The notes: generated from the letters alone by a model not told the origin. Positions 25,875 through 34,327 are shown, numbered from the stretch's first letter. The stretch: 40,912 nucleotides of DNA from an uncultured Prevotellaceae bacterium (GCA_900315075.1 OMXV01000043.1:1-40912), one strand, 5' to 3'. Program-made: numbers and translations.

Positions 25875-26369
25875 TTACCTTCCGTAGTACAACAGCCATG
25901 CATCGGGGAACTGTGAGCGCAAGCGGTCACGGCTTGCTACAGCACTCGATTTGTCGCTGTACGACGATGCCACAACACGGTACATATCGCGGTTGGCATT
26001 ATAGGCGAGCTGTGCATCATATCCCTGCTGACGCATACGGCTCATCAGGTTCTCTGCATTCGACCTGACGCTAAACGAGCCAATGACCACACTGTAAGCC
26101 TTCAGTCCGGAACCATTGACCACTGTGAGGTTCTCTGTCCTTACAGGCACATTGTCGTTATTGTCGGTGACATTACTACCTGTTACAGGTGTCTCAACGA
26201 AAGGTGTCACAACTGGCGAGTCGTCATAGTCATTGTTTTCAACCACATTGACAGCCTCCTGAGCCTGAGCGGCGTCGTATGCCTTACGATAGGCACTTTC
26301 TTTGTTTTTACAACTAGTGAAAGCCAGGGCAATGCAAAGCCCTGTGCAAAGCAACATGCATTTCTTCAT
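25875..26369 (-). CDS. SPOR-domain lipoprotein
   Basis: I start the gene at ATG 26369 (MKKCMLLCTGLCIALAFTSC), because this gives a clean lipoprotein signal with lipobox Cys20. The longer frame from 26411 would add 14 residues before the signal. The 164-residue product has a low-complexity linker (about 40-85) and a C-terminal SPOR domain (about 90-164: YSVVIGSFSVRSNAENLMSRMRQQGYDAQLAYN... and YRVVASSYSD). SPOR domains bind denuded peptidoglycan glycans at division sites, so this is probably a septal or cell-wall-associated outer-membrane lipoprotein. It is the first gene of the ruvX-def unit. Confidence 0.88.
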   Translation of the reverse strand: MKKCMLLCTGLCIALAFTSCKNKESAYRKAYDAAQAQEAVNVVENNDYDDSPVVTPFVETPVTGSNVTDNNDNVPVRTENLTVVNGSGLKAYSVVIGSFSVRSNAENLMSRMRQQGYDAQLAYNANRDMYRVVASSYSDKSSAVASRDRLRSQFPDAWLLYYGR

Positions 26370-26529
26370 AAACTTTATAAAATTATTGAGTGATAGATAA
26401 AATTCACACATTCGTTACATTTTCCGTGCGAAATTACACAAAATAGTTCAATCTTGCATGATATATGTCCATAAAGTTTGTTAAATCAACAAAATACAAC
26501 ATATTTAACAAAAAATTATCAATTATTTA

Positions 26530-26559
26530 TTGTTGTATAACAAAAAAATTGTATATTTG
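26530..26559 (+). promoter_or_regulatory. Promoter of the YtxH/holin-like operon
   Basis: TTG (26530-26532), a 19-bp spacer and TATATTTG (26552-26559) exactly match the Bacteroidetes consensus. The leader is about 75 nt and ends in an A/T-rich stretch before ATG 26639. Confidence 0.88.
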
Positions 26560-26638
26560 CTATCGTTTTCAGACACAGCGGCAAAATGCCAGCTTTGTGG
26601 CTTTACAAAAACATTTTTTTAACTAAATACCATTAACT

Positions 26639-26851
26639 ATGAAACAATTAGGTTTGATTGGCGCCTTTTTAGGTGGCGCTATTGCCGGAGCAGCCGTAGG
26701 TCTGCTGATGGCTCCTGAAAAGGGTGCAGACACCCGTACAAAGATTTCCGATGCCGTTACCGACTTCTGCAAAAAGCACAATCTGAAACTGTCTCGCAAA
26801 GACATGGAAGATTTTGTAGATGACATCAAGGATGCTGCTGACGAAGACTAA
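26639..26851 (+). CDS. YtxH-domain small membrane protein
   Basis: The 70-residue protein has one glycine/alanine-rich membrane segment (about 5-24, LIGAFLGGAIAGAAVGLLMAP) directly followed by the YtxH signature APEKGADTRTKI. An acidic amphipathic tail follows (about 45-70). YtxH proteins are small general-stress membrane proteins of unknown molecular function. It is the first gene of a three-gene unit with a holin-like protein 12 bases downstream. Confidence 0.88.
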   Translation: MKQLGLIGAFLGGAIAGAAVGLLMAPEKGADTRTKISDAVTDFCKKHNLKLSRKDMEDFVDDIKDAADED

Positions 26852-26863
26852 TCCCCTTCGCTT

Positions 26864-27214
26864 ATGATTTCCAGTGACAAGAACATAGAGACGATTTCCC
26901 AACTGGCGGAGGAAGCGAAACATTATTTCGAACTTCAGTCGGAGTATGTCAAGCTCGACGTAATAGAAAAGTTAGTCAAACTGATTACATGGGCAGCAAT
27001 AGCCATTGTTACCCTTTTACTACTTGGATTCATTTTGATTCATCTTTCCTTTGCGTTGGCACATGCGCTTATGCCATTACTTGGGTCTGTCGGTTCTTTT
27101 TGTGCTGTTGCCGGCATTCACTTATTGCTGCTGATCATCTTCATTGCCAAACGGCATTCCTGGATAGAGAAGCCACTTGTGAAATTTCTTGCTAACCTTT
27201 TGTTGAATAATTGA
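26864..27214 (+). CDS. Holin-superfamily-III-like membrane protein
   Basis: The 116-residue protein has an N-terminal amphipathic helix (residues 5-38, ETISQLAEEAKHYFELQSEYVKL) and two membrane segments (about 41-66 and 74-96), ending in a basic tail. This matches the 'phage holin family' proteins that Bacteroidetes carry next to YtxH genes, away from any phage. They are thought to be stress-related membrane proteins. Lysis activity is not implied. The stop overlaps the leader of the third gene. Confidence 0.82.
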   Translation: MISSDKNIETISQLAEEAKHYFELQSEYVKLDVIEKLVKLITWAAIAIVTLLLLGFILIHLSFALAHALMPLLGSVGSFCAVAGIHLLLLIIFIAKRHSWIEKPLVKFLANLLLNN

Positions 27215-27216
27215 CG

Positions 27217-27537
27217 ATGAGTTCCAAACAACCTTTGTTACAATATAAGTCATTGGATGACATTCGTGCGCGCAAAGAAGAGTTGCGCCAGTCACTCCGT
27301 CAAGACAATCAATCAATGAAAACACAATGGAACGGATTGTTCCATCAAGAGAAGAGCAATTCGCCCTCCCGTCGCCTCGCCAATTTCCTATCAACAGGTG
27401 CCATCGTGCTGGATGGTGCTATTTTAGCATGGAAACTTTACAATCGATTTCACTCCAACAGTTCAAAGAGTTCGGAACAAGGCAGTCTGATATCATCTCT
27501 TTTCGGCGGCAATAAAAAACGCAAGAAAAGGAAGTGA
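27217..27537 (+). CDS. Small basic protein of the YtxH/holin unit
   Basis: I choose ATG 27217 (MSSKQPLLQYKSLDDIRARK), two bases after the preceding stop. A TTG at 27211 is in frame but less likely. The 106-residue protein has a charged N-terminal helix (about 10-50), a hydrophobic segment (about 60-78, TGAIVLDGAILAWKLY) and a Lys/Arg-rich end (GGNKKRKKRK). It is probably a membrane-associated partner of the two upstream products. The family is not recognised by name. A terminator follows at 27570. Confidence 0.8.
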   Translation: MSSKQPLLQYKSLDDIRARKEELRQSLRQDNQSMKTQWNGLFHQEKSNSPSRRLANFLSTGAIVLDGAILAWKLYNRFHSNSSKSSEQGSLISSLFGGNKKRKKRK

Positions 27538-27569
27538 CGCCATGGAAATCAGGTGATTTACAGTATATA

Positions 27570-27604
27570 GAGGGTGAGCCCAGTGGGATGCACCCTCTTT
27601 TTTT
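27570..27604 (+). terminator. Terminator of the YtxH operon
   Basis: GAGGGTG (27570-27576) pairs with CACCCTC (27591-27597). An inner CCCA/TGGG pair extends the structure, and a T7 run follows. Confidence 0.9.
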
Positions 27605-27609
27605 GGCAC

Positions 27610-27636
27610 AAAAAAATGGAGTACCGCCGTACTCCA
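27610..27636 (-). terminator. Terminator of the 64-nt candidate RNA
   Basis: On the minus strand TGGAGTAC (27636-27629 by pairing partner) and GTACTCCA (27624-27617) form an 8-bp stem with a GGCG loop, followed by seven T (27616-27610). Confidence 0.88.
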
Positions 27637-27673
27637 ACCTTTGTTAACCTTAAATCTAATACTATGAAAAACA
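27610..27673 (-). ncRNA. Candidate small RNA of about 64 nt
   Basis: A consensus promoter (27708-27679) and an intrinsic terminator (27636-27610) on the minus strand enclose only about 64 bases. The 5' part (TTTTTCATAGTATTAG, then ATTTAAGGTTAACAAAGG) is single-stranded and U/A-rich. The 3' part is the TGGAGTAC/GTACTCCA stem with a 7-U tail. This is the shape of a trans-acting Hfq-type or orphan small RNA. No open frame of useful length is inside. Its motif ATTAGATTTAAGGT (27660-27647) recurs in the candidate RNA at 11257-11270. It converges tail-to-tail with the YtxH operon terminator. Confidence 0.7.
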
Positions 27674-27678
27674 CAGTG

Positions 27679-27708
27679 CAAAGATAGGCATATTCTTTTA
27701 ATCTGCAA
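27679..27708 (-). promoter_or_regulatory. Consensus promoter of the 64-nt candidate RNA
   Basis: On the minus strand TTG (27708-27706), exactly 19 bp, then TATCTTTG (27686-27679). No coding frame follows on that strand before the terminator. Confidence 0.85.
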
Positions 27709-27814
27709 GAAAAATGCGTAAAAAAGTTATGATTTATAACCAAAATTAACACATTTAGTGGATTTTATTGAAAAACAATGTTTACAATTAACAATTGAAA
27801 AACGAAAAATAACT

Positions 27815-27933
27815 CAACTTTCGCAAGCTCCAGTTTCGTCTGGTTTTATGGTTTATAGGTCGCTTCGCTTGCAGGTTTTAAGGTGATATATGTATGGCTA
27901 ACGACATTAAGTTGAGGACTTACGAAACTTCAA
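27815..27933. repeat. Dispersed repeat, copy 1 (MITE-like, octamer core)
   Basis: The repeat starts CAACTTTCGCAAGCTCCAG and ends GTTGAGGACTTACGAAACTT. These ends are imperfect inverted repeats of each other (ACTTTCGCAAG vs AGTTTCGTAAG). The middle contains GGTTTATA, GGTCGCTT, CGCTTGCA, GGTTTTAA and GGTGATAT in 8-bp phase. A second copy is at 38848-38994. The rest of the gap (27709-27814 and 27934-27993) is AT-rich, with nothing recognised. Confidence 0.88.
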
Positions 27934-27993
27934 AAATAAAAAATTAAAATAGAAGTTTGAAGATTATACAATTACGTAATCATATTTTTTCAC

Positions 27994-28001
27994 TATCTTT
28001 G
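27994..28001 (+). promoter_or_regulatory. -7 element for the secreted-protein pair
   Basis: TATCTTTG matches TAnnTTTG. The -33 position reads TTA. The start codon is 80 bases downstream. Confidence 0.6.
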
Positions 28002-28080
28002 CAAGACATTTGCAAAAATAGAAGGTAAATGGCTACACCTTATTATATTATATAGATACTATACAAAAAAACAAATCAAT

Positions 28081-28527
28081 ATGGATACAATCATAAAAAA
28101 ACTATTCTTGAGCCTATTTTGCGCGATGCCTTTGATAACGTTTGGTGCTACAGATGACGACATCGACGCCGTGTTCATGACTGTAGCTTTGAACAACGGA
28201 CAGAGTGAGAGCATCATGTTGTCGAACAACAGTGAAAACATTGGTCCAATGTTCCATCCTGCTGGAAAGACACTCACTATCAACGGTACCTCTTACAACT
28301 CTGACGATGTGAAAGAAATACGTTTCGACATTCGCCAGGTAGATGCCATCCAAGATATCGAGCTGATTCGTAGCCACATCACAAATGGTATCATCTATAA
28401 TCTTAATGGGCAGGTTGTCGGCAGAATAGGCACAAGTGAAGATACCCAGACTCCTAATCAGCCATCAATAGAAGGATTGCCAAAAGGTATTTATATTGTG
28501 AACGGCAGGAAAATTATAATTAGATGA
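28081..28527 (+). CDS. Small secreted protein with T9SS-type C-terminal end
   Basis: The 148-residue product has a signal peptide (about 1-22, LFCAMPLITFGA). The body contains VKEIRFDIR, a word often seen at the N-terminus of Bacteroidetes surface proteins. The end IIYNLNGQVVGRI, then GLPKGIYIVNGRKIIIR, resembles Prevotella C-terminal sorting regions. So little lies between signal and sorting end that it is a minimal cargo. The gene is followed after 36 bases by the DUF6055-like protein and probably shares its transcript. Function is unknown. It could be a partner, inhibitor or degenerate fragment of a larger surface protein. Confidence 0.75.
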   Translation: MDTIIKKLFLSLFCAMPLITFGATDDDIDAVFMTVALNNGQSESIMLSNNSENIGPMFHPAGKTLTINGTSYNSDDVKEIRFDIRQVDAIQDIELIRSHITNGIIYNLNGQVVGRIGTSEDTQTPNQPSIEGLPKGIYIVNGRKIIIR

Positions 28528-28563
28528 TTTGATGACCAAATTGTAAGAGAAAGAATCTTTGAC

Positions 28564-30594
28564 ATGAAAAAGAATATATTTGCATTGTGCCTCCTTATGC
28601 TAATGAGTTCTCATATTTTGGCACAAGACACCCTTTGGGTGAAGTACGACAATCGTTTCAAGGAAAACAAGCCTTTTGCCGTAGCCAGCTACGACTCACT
28701 GGAGTTCCGCACGCACAAAAACGATTTCTCAGACCCTGTCATACGTTTTTACAGCGACAAATTCACCGCTGGTTATATGGATTATAAACTGTCGTTGATT
28801 TTTGGGAACGAAGGCTTCCAAAAAGGTTCTATGATGTTCCATGATCCTGGTAGAATTATCTGGAAACCAAGTTATTATTCCGACATAGACTACATAAACA
28901 ATAGTAGCCGCTGGTGTTTCAAGCATTCCATGGAAAGCGAGCACTTCATTGTGTTCTGGGAAAAAGGCTTCGGCGACGACCCCACCCGTGCCTCCAACAC
29001 TTATCATTTCTACCCCACAGCCCTCCTTGCCCGTGCAGAGAGTTATTGGAACAAATACGTCAACGACCTTGGATTCCTTATTCCCGGTCAATCGACCACC
29101 GACAAATACAAAATCGAAATGTACGTCTTCTACCAAAACGACTGGAAGGCCGAGGGGTCAGGAGTGGATGCCAAATGCGGTTTGCTGAATATAAATCCCA
29201 GTGCCATCAGTGCTCGTGGCGGGCATACTGTGGCACACGAAGTGGGACACACCTTCCAATACCTTGTCAGTTGCGACCTTGGCCAGAACCATGGCTATAA
29301 TTACGGTTATGGCGACAATGCCTCTGGTGGCAATGGTTGGTGGGAGAGCTGCGCCAACTGGCAGGCCTACAAATGTTACCCCGAACGGCAGTTCACCGAT
29401 GGCGAGTATTTCGAAGGGCACTTAGGAAAACATCACCTAAACATCCTTCATGAAGACTGGCGTTATGAGAACTGTTTCATTCAGGACTACTGGTGCATGA
29501 AACATGGGCAGGATTTCATTGGCCGCCTATGGCGCGAGTCAAACAAGCCCGAAGACCCAATGGAAACCTATCGCCGACTGAACAACTACACTCAGGCACA
29601 ACTCAACGACGACATGTACGAAGGTTTTGCCCGTATGGCTACCTGGGACATCGATGGTGTGCGCGATGCGGCCAAGCACCGTATCGGCCAGCACATATCC
29701 CATTTGCGACAAACAGATGCCAATGACGGAACATGGCAAATTGAGCCCGACTACTGCATACAAAACTATGGCTACACTATCATCAACATGAATCCTGCTT
29801 CCGGCGGAACAGAGGTGAAAGCCCACTTCAAAGGCATTGTCGGCACCACCGGCTATCGTTCTGTACATCCTGAGCGTGCAGGTTGGCGTTATGGCTTTGT
29901 GGCATACGCCAAAGACGGCACCCGCACCTATGGTGAAGTAGGACGCGACAAGGAAGGTATCGCCTCACTCACCATACCGACCGATTGCGACCGTCTCTTC
30001 TTTATCGTCATGGGTGCTCCCACCGAGTATTGGAGACATCCATGGGACGACAATACAAATAATGATGAACAATGGCCCTTTCAGGTGAAATTCGACAACA
30101 CCAATGTCTATGGTCATTTCGAGGAATATCCTGCCGACTATGCCCGACGTGACACTACAGTATATATTGATGCCGAACTACTATATGATGGCAGTTCCTA
30201 CACCGGCACGCGCGTACAATACGATATGGCAGCCGTGAGCCAGGCCTTAGGACTAAGTACACAACAGATGAAAAGTGTTGGGAGGACAGCTAATGCCAAC
30301 CCACGATTCGTGGGAGTGAGTGCTAACGGTCAGATTACCACAGGTACCACAACGAGCACCAGCAGCAACACCTGCTACGGCCATTGGTTCGACCAAAACG
30401 GAAACGTATGCAACTACGATTCTTCCGCACGCATCTATGCTGAATTCTACCCCGACAGCTATAGCTGTAATGTAGGACAATACCCAGGTCGCCTGACTCG
30501 TGGGCACACTTATACGATACGACAGGCCATCCAACACACAATAGGCGGCAAACAATACACCGCAACTATGGTGGTAAATCTGAAAATAAAATGA
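28564..30594 (+). CDS. Secreted putative zinc metalloprotease (DUF6055-like) with DUF4859-like C-terminus
   Basis: The 676-residue protein begins with a signal peptide (1-20, SSHILAQ). The central domain (about 110-400) has HTVAHEVGHTFQY, with HEVGH at 225-229, the zincin HExxH zinc-binding and catalytic motif. WWESCANWQAYK follows and could supply a third acidic ligand. This layout resembles DUF6055 proteins. The region from about 510 (TVYIDAELLYDG, VSQALGLSTQQMKS, ANGQ.., then RQAIQHTIGGKQYTATMVVNLKIK) resembles DUF4859, a domain seen in secreted Bacteroidetes glycan-related proteins. No clear T9SS end is seen. The substrate is unknown (host glycoprotein?). It is the second gene after a small secreted protein. 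Confidence 0.78.
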   Translation: MKKNIFALCLLMLMSSHILAQDTLWVKYDNRFKENKPFAVASYDSLEFRTHKNDFSDPVIRFYSDKFTAGYMDYKLSLIFGNEGFQKGSMMFHDPGRIIWKPSYYSDIDYINNSSRWCFKHSMESEHFIVFWEKGFGDDPTRASNTYHFYPTALLARAESYWNKYVNDLGFLIPGQSTTDKYKIEMYVFYQNDWKAEGSGVDAKCGLLNINPSAISARGGHTVAHEVGHTFQYLVSCDLGQNHGYNYGYGDNASGGNGWWESCANWQAYKCYPERQFTDGEYFEGHLGKHHLNILHEDWRYENCFIQDYWCMKHGQDFIGRLWRESNKPEDPMETYRRLNNYTQAQLNDDMYEGFARMATWDIDGVRDAAKHRIGQHISHLRQTDANDGTWQIEPDYCIQNYGYTIINMNPASGGTEVKAHFKGIVGTTGYRSVHPERAGWRYGFVAYAKDGTRTYGEVGRDKEGIASLTIPTDCDRLFFIVMGAPTEYWRHPWDDNTNNDEQWPFQVKFDNTNVYGHFEEYPADYARRDTTVYIDAELLYDGSSYTGTRVQYDMAAVSQALGLSTQQMKSVGRTANANPRFVGVSANGQITTGTTTSTSSNTCYGHWFDQNGNVCNYDSSARIYAEFYPDSYSCNVGQYPGRLTRGHTYTIRQAIQHTIGGKQYTATMVVNLKIK

Positions 30595-30608
30595 TGTGCT
30601 GCCCTTGA

Positions 30609-30956
30609 CTAACTCAGAGTGTCGAGGTGAGATTTGATTTCCTGCAATTCATCCCTCACTTCAGTGAGCATCTCTATGATACGGGCACTTTTATCGGCAC
30701 CATCACGGTTTTCATTGAGCATTTTCCGGGCAGCAGCAAGTTTGAATCCCCTAACCTTCACCAAATTATATATCAACCTGATTTGCTCGATGTCCTTCTC
30801 CGTATATTGCCTCACTTTATTGCCCGTCGTCTGCGGCTTAAGGTGCGGGAAAGCTTGTTCCCAGTATCTGAGCAGACTTTCATTCACGTCGAACATCGCT
30901 GCTACTTCCTTGATGGAATAATATCTTTTCAGGTTTTTATCTTTACTTACTGCCAT
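30609..30956 (-). CDS. MerR-family transcriptional regulator
   Basis: I start at ATG 30956 (MAVSKDKNLKRYYSIKEVAAMF), as the frame upstream to 31034 codes a non-conserved extension. The 115-residue protein has the winged helix-turn-helix of MerR proteins: YYSIKEVAAMFDVNESLLRYWE, then GNKVRQYTEKDIEQIRLI and RGFKLAAARKML. A short coiled coil (about 85-115) follows for dimerisation. No metal- or drug-binding domain is attached, so the effector is unknown. This small type is common in Bacteroidetes. The gene converges with the metalloprotease gene, 14 bases apart. Confidence 0.9.
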   Translation of the reverse strand: MAVSKDKNLKRYYSIKEVAAMFDVNESLLRYWEQAFPHLKPQTTGNKVRQYTEKDIEQIRLIYNLVKVRGFKLAAARKMLNENRDGADKSARIIEMLTEVRDELQEIKSHLDTLS

Positions 30957-31037
30957 AGTTGTAGGATTTGTTAAAAGAAAACTGTGTGCAGAATTGTTAT
31001 TTGATGCCGAACTTATCTTATACAAAAACAACACATT

Positions 31038-31071
31038 GAGGATGAGCCAAAATTAATTTTGGCTCATCCTC
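31038..31071. repeat. Perfect 34-bp palindrome
   Basis: GAGGATGAGCC (31038-31048), AAAATTAATTTT and GGCTCATCCTC (31061-31071) form a perfect palindrome with 17-bp arms and no loop. It lies 26 bases after the stop of the 61-residue peptide gene and could serve as its terminator, although the T-run is poor. It could equally be a protein-binding site. Confidence 0.85.
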
Positions 31072-31096
31072 ATTTGAAAACCATTTGAGAATAGGA

Positions 31097-31282
31097 TTAT
31101 TTATCCCATACTGAAGTGTGGTTGACAACAATCTCGTCAGTGTTCTCAAACATACCCTTACCAACGAGTTGTTCGTCTGCGCCGTCCTCATCGTTCACGC
31201 TGATGACATCAAGACCGGTATCCATCACTTCATCAGTGTCGATAACTACGAACTTTGCTTCTGGTTTGATGTAGTTTTTCAT
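31097..31282 (-). CDS. Small acidic peptide of Bacteroidetes 'MK.YIKPE' type
   Basis: The 61-residue product MKNYIKPEAKFVVIDTDEVM is strongly acidic (many Asp/Glu) and has no signal peptide. Bacteroidetes genomes carry many short genes with this opening (MKxYxKPE, then a hydrophobic-acidic stretch). I recognise the style but not a characterised function. The short conserved leader-like N-terminus followed by a variable tail is reminiscent of precursor peptides, but no modification enzyme is nearby. The neighbours are alaS (divergent) and MerR (downstream). The start codon is chosen because it gives the recognised opening. Confidence 0.7.
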   Translation of the reverse strand: MKNYIKPEAKFVVIDTDEVMDTGLDVISVNDEDGADEQLVGKGMFENTDEIVVNHTSVWDK

Positions 31283-31626
31283 ACCTTTATATATTAATGA
31301 TTGTTAATTAATTATTCCTTTCTTTAGTTTTAAGAGCACCACTTTCCATGTTAAGTTACTCCGTTACCTCATATCGTTCTTTATCTTCACAACAACCTCT
31401 ACGATGACTGCATACACCTAATTTGCATGACACGAAGTGATACATTAAGGCAAAATACTTGATAAATCTTATTATGAGTGTGTAAAAGTACAAATAAATT
31501 TTGGTATGCAGAAAATTTTTTAGGATATTTTTACAGTTTTTTTCATTCTAACCATAAAAAAGTGCTTTTACGTAATCAAAAACTACTTTTGAATGCAATA
31601 AATGATGTAAAAAAAACAAATTTTCT
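31283..31626. other. Long AT-rich gap between the acidic peptide gene and alaS promoter
   Basis: About 340 bases without a supported gene. A weak minus-strand TTTATTTG (31497-31490) could be a -7 box for the peptide gene, which would give a leader of about 200 nt. No clear hairpin, tRNA or riboswitch is seen. Confidence 0.4.
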
Positions 31627-31656
31627 TTGTTATGCGCTCCGTTTGGAGTAATTTTG
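31627..31656 (+). promoter_or_regulatory. Promoter of alaS
   Basis: TTG (31627-31629), a 19-bp spacer and TAATTTTG (31649-31656) match the Bacteroidetes consensus. The start is about 40 bases downstream. Confidence 0.85.
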
Positions 31657-31696
31657 CAGTCATAAAACAAAACAAGAGAAAAGAAAAAGAATAAAA

Positions 31697-34327
31697 ATGA
31701 TGACAGCCAATGAAATCCGCGACTCTTTTAAAAAATTTTTTGAGTCAAAAGGCCATACCATCGTCGCCTCTGCTCCGATGGTAATTAAAGATGACCCCAC
31801 CCTGATGTTTACCAATGCCGGCATGAACCAGTGGAAAGATATTATCTTAGGGACACGCCAGCCAGAACCACGTCGCCGCGCCAACTCACAGAAATGCCTT
31901 CGCGTGAGTGGCAAGCATAACGACCTGGAGGAAGTCGGTCACGACACCTACCACCATACCATGTTTGAGATGCTTGGCAACTGGAGTTTCGGAGACTACT
32001 TCAAGGAGGGTGCTATCGATTATGCCTGGGAATACCTGGTAGATGTGTTGAAACTCGACCCCAGCAACCTCTATGTGACCGTATTTGAGGGCAGTAAGGA
32101 AGAAGGGCTGGAGCGTGACGACGAGGCTGCAGCCTATTGGGCGAAACATGTACCTGCCGACCATATCATCAACGGCAACAAACACGATAATTTCTGGGAA
32201 ATGGGCGACACAGGCCCCTGTGGACCTTGCTCTGAAATTCACCTCGACTCTCGCAGTGCTGAGGAGCGCGCCAAAGTACCCGGTCGTGAACTGGTAAACA
32301 AAGACGACCCTCAGGTGATAGAGATTTGGAACCTCGTGTTCATGCAATACAACCGTAAGGCTGATGGCAGTTTGGAAAAGCTATCGATGAATGTCATCGA
32401 CACTGGTATGGGGTTTGAGCGCCTGGTTCGTGCACTTCAAGGCAAACATTCCAACTACGATACCGATATCTTCCAGCCCATCATCCACGAGATTGAGCGA
32501 CTATCTGGCAAGCGGTATGGAGAAAACGAGGATACCGATGTGGCTATGCGTGTCATCGCCGATCATCTTCGCGCCGTTTCTTTCAGCATTGCCGATGGCC
32601 AACTGCCCAGCAATGCCAAGGCTGGCTATGTCATCCGCCGCATCCTACGCCGTGCCGTACGCTATGCATACACATTCTTAGGGCAGAAAGAAGCCTTCAT
32701 GTACAAGCTGATTCCTACCCTTGTGCATGAAATGGGTTCCTCATATCCTGAACTTCCCGCCCAACAAACCCTCATCAGCCGTGTGATGAAAGAGGAGGAA
32801 GATTCATTCTTGCGCACCCTCGACAAAGGTATCAATCTGCTCAATGGCGCCATGGATGAACTGATGGCTCATGGCGAGAAGACACTTGACGGTCGCCAGG
32901 CCTTCAGACTGTTCGACACCTACGGTTTCCCACTTGACCTGACTGAACTAATATGCCGCGAACATGGCTACAGTGTGGATGAGAAACAATTTAATGAGGA
33001 GATGGAGAAGCAAAAGGCTCGTGCCCGCAATGCTGCTGCCGTAGAAAGCAGCGACTGGGTAGAATTACTTGAAGGCGAACAGACCTTTGTGGGCTATGAC
33101 TACACAGAATACGAATGCCACATCCTCCGCTACCGCAAAGTGACACAGAAGAAGAACACCTATTATGAACTTGTGCTCGATTACACCCCCTTCTATGGAG
33201 AAATGGGTGGTCAGGTAGGTGACCGTGGTGTCATCGTGAGCGAATATGAAACGGTGGAAATCTTCGATACTAAACGTGAGAACAATCAAAGTGTGCATTT
33301 GGTGAAACAACTGCCACAGCACCCAGAGGCCGACTTCATGGCCTGTGTAGATACCGACCTGCGTGAAGCCAGTGCCGCTAATCATACAGCTACCCACCTC
33401 TTAGACTACGCCCTCAAGCAAGTGCTTGGCGACCATGTGGAGCAGAAAGGTTCTTATGTGAGTCCCGAAAGTCTCCGTTTCGACTTCTCCCACTTCCAGA
33501 AAGTGACCGAAGAGGAGATACGCGAGGTGGAACAAATCGTCAATGATATGGTTCGCCAGAACCTTCCCCTGGACGAGAATCGTGAGATGCCGATAGAACA
33601 GGCCCGCGAGTTGGGCGCCATTGCCCTTTTCGGCGAGAAATACGGCGACAAGGTGCGCGTGGTGCGCTTTGGCCCGAGTTGTGAGCTTTGTGGTGGTGTC
33701 CATGCCCGTGCAACAGGTAATATTGGTTTCTTCAAAATCGTCGGTGAAAGTAGTATTGCCGCCGGCATCCGCCGTATCGAAGCCGTCACTGGCAAGCGTT
33801 GCGAAGAACGAATCTACATCGTGGAAGACATGATAAGAGGCATCCGTGAAATGTTTAACAATGCCAAAGACCTGCAAGGAGTTCTTCAGAAATATATCGA
33901 CGAGCACGACTCAATGAAAAAGCAGATTGAAGGTTTCCAGGCTCAAGCTATTGAGCGTATGAAAGACCAGTTGCTGCAGAAGAAACAATATGTCAACGGT
34001 ATCAACGTGGTCCAAACCGTGTTGTCCATCAAGCCCGACGTGGCTAAAGACCTGGTATTCAAGGTAACCCATGAAATCGGCGAGCATGCACTATGTGTCA
34101 TTGGTTCCGTTTTTGAGAACAAGCCTTTGCTAAATGTCATGATTAGTCAGGACATGGTGGAAGAGTTGGGTCTGAATGCTGGTCAGATGATTCGCGAGGC
34201 TGCCAAGTTGATTAAGGGCGGCGGCGGCGGCCAGCCACACTTCGCCTCTGCTGGTGGCAAAGATCCTGACGGCATCTCCGCCGCAGTTGACAAGATAGTC
34301 AGTCTTGCCACCAATCAATCTAAATAG
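31697..34327 (+). CDS. alaS: Alanyl-tRNA synthetase
   Basis: AlaS charges tRNA-Ala (recognised by its G3:U70 pair) and edits mischarged Ser/Gly. The 876-residue protein has the class II catalytic core (about 1-240: [43 protein letters not shown]), the tRNA-recognition region and the editing domain with zinc ligands HTATH (about 570) and [10 protein letters not shown] (about 665). A C-terminal DHHA1-type region ends with [17 protein letters not shown]. The start is ATG 31697 or the adjacent 31700. Length is normal. A BspA-like gene follows after 59 bases. Confidence 0.97.
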   Translation: MMTANEIRDSFKKFFESKGHTIVASAPMVIKDDPTLMFTNAGMNQWKDIILGTRQPEPRRRANSQKCLRVSGKHNDLEEVGHDTYHHTMFEMLGNWSFGDYFKEGAIDYAWEYLVDVLKLDPSNLYVTVFEGSKEEGLERDDEAAAYWAKHVPADHIINGNKHDNFWEMGDTGPCGPCSEIHLDSRSAEERAKVPGRELVNKDDPQVIEIWNLVFMQYNRKADGSLEKLSMNVIDTGMGFERLVRALQGKHSNYDTDIFQPIIHEIERLSGKRYGENEDTDVAMRVIADHLRAVSFSIADGQLPSNAKAGYVIRRILRRAVRYAYTFLGQKEAFMYKLIPTLVHEMGSSYPELPAQQTLISRVMKEEEDSFLRTLDKGINLLNGAMDELMAHGEKTLDGRQAFRLFDTYGFPLDLTELICREHGYSVDEKQFNEEMEKQKARARNAAAVESSDWVELLEGEQTFVGYDYTEYECHILRYRKVTQKKNTYYELVLDYTPFYGEMGGQVGDRGVIVSEYETVEIFDTKRENNQSVHLVKQLPQHPEADFMACVDTDLREASAANHTATHLLDYALKQVLGDHVEQKGSYVSPESLRFDFSHFQKVTEEEIREVEQIVNDMVRQNLPLDENREMPIEQARELGAIALFGEKYGDKVRVVRFGPSCELCGGVHARATGNIGFFKIVGESSIAAGIRRIEAVTGKRCEERIYIVEDMIRGIREMFNNAKDLQGVLQKYIDEHDSMKKQIEGFQAQAIERMKDQLLQKKQYVNGINVVQTVLSIKPDVAKDLVFKVTHEIGEHALCVIGSVFENKPLLNVMISQDMVEELGLNAGQMIREAAKLIKGGGGGQPHFASAGGKDPDGISAAVDKIVSLATNQSK

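Noticed and set aside
26864-27214. Phage holin gene as evidence for a prophage
   Set aside because: No phage structural, lysis or integrase genes are nearby. The gene is in a YtxH operon, which is its usual chromosomal context.
30957-31034. N-terminal extension of the MerR regulator
   Set aside because: MerR proteins start just before the helix-turn-helix. The extension (MLFLYKISSASNNNS) is low complexity and not family-like.
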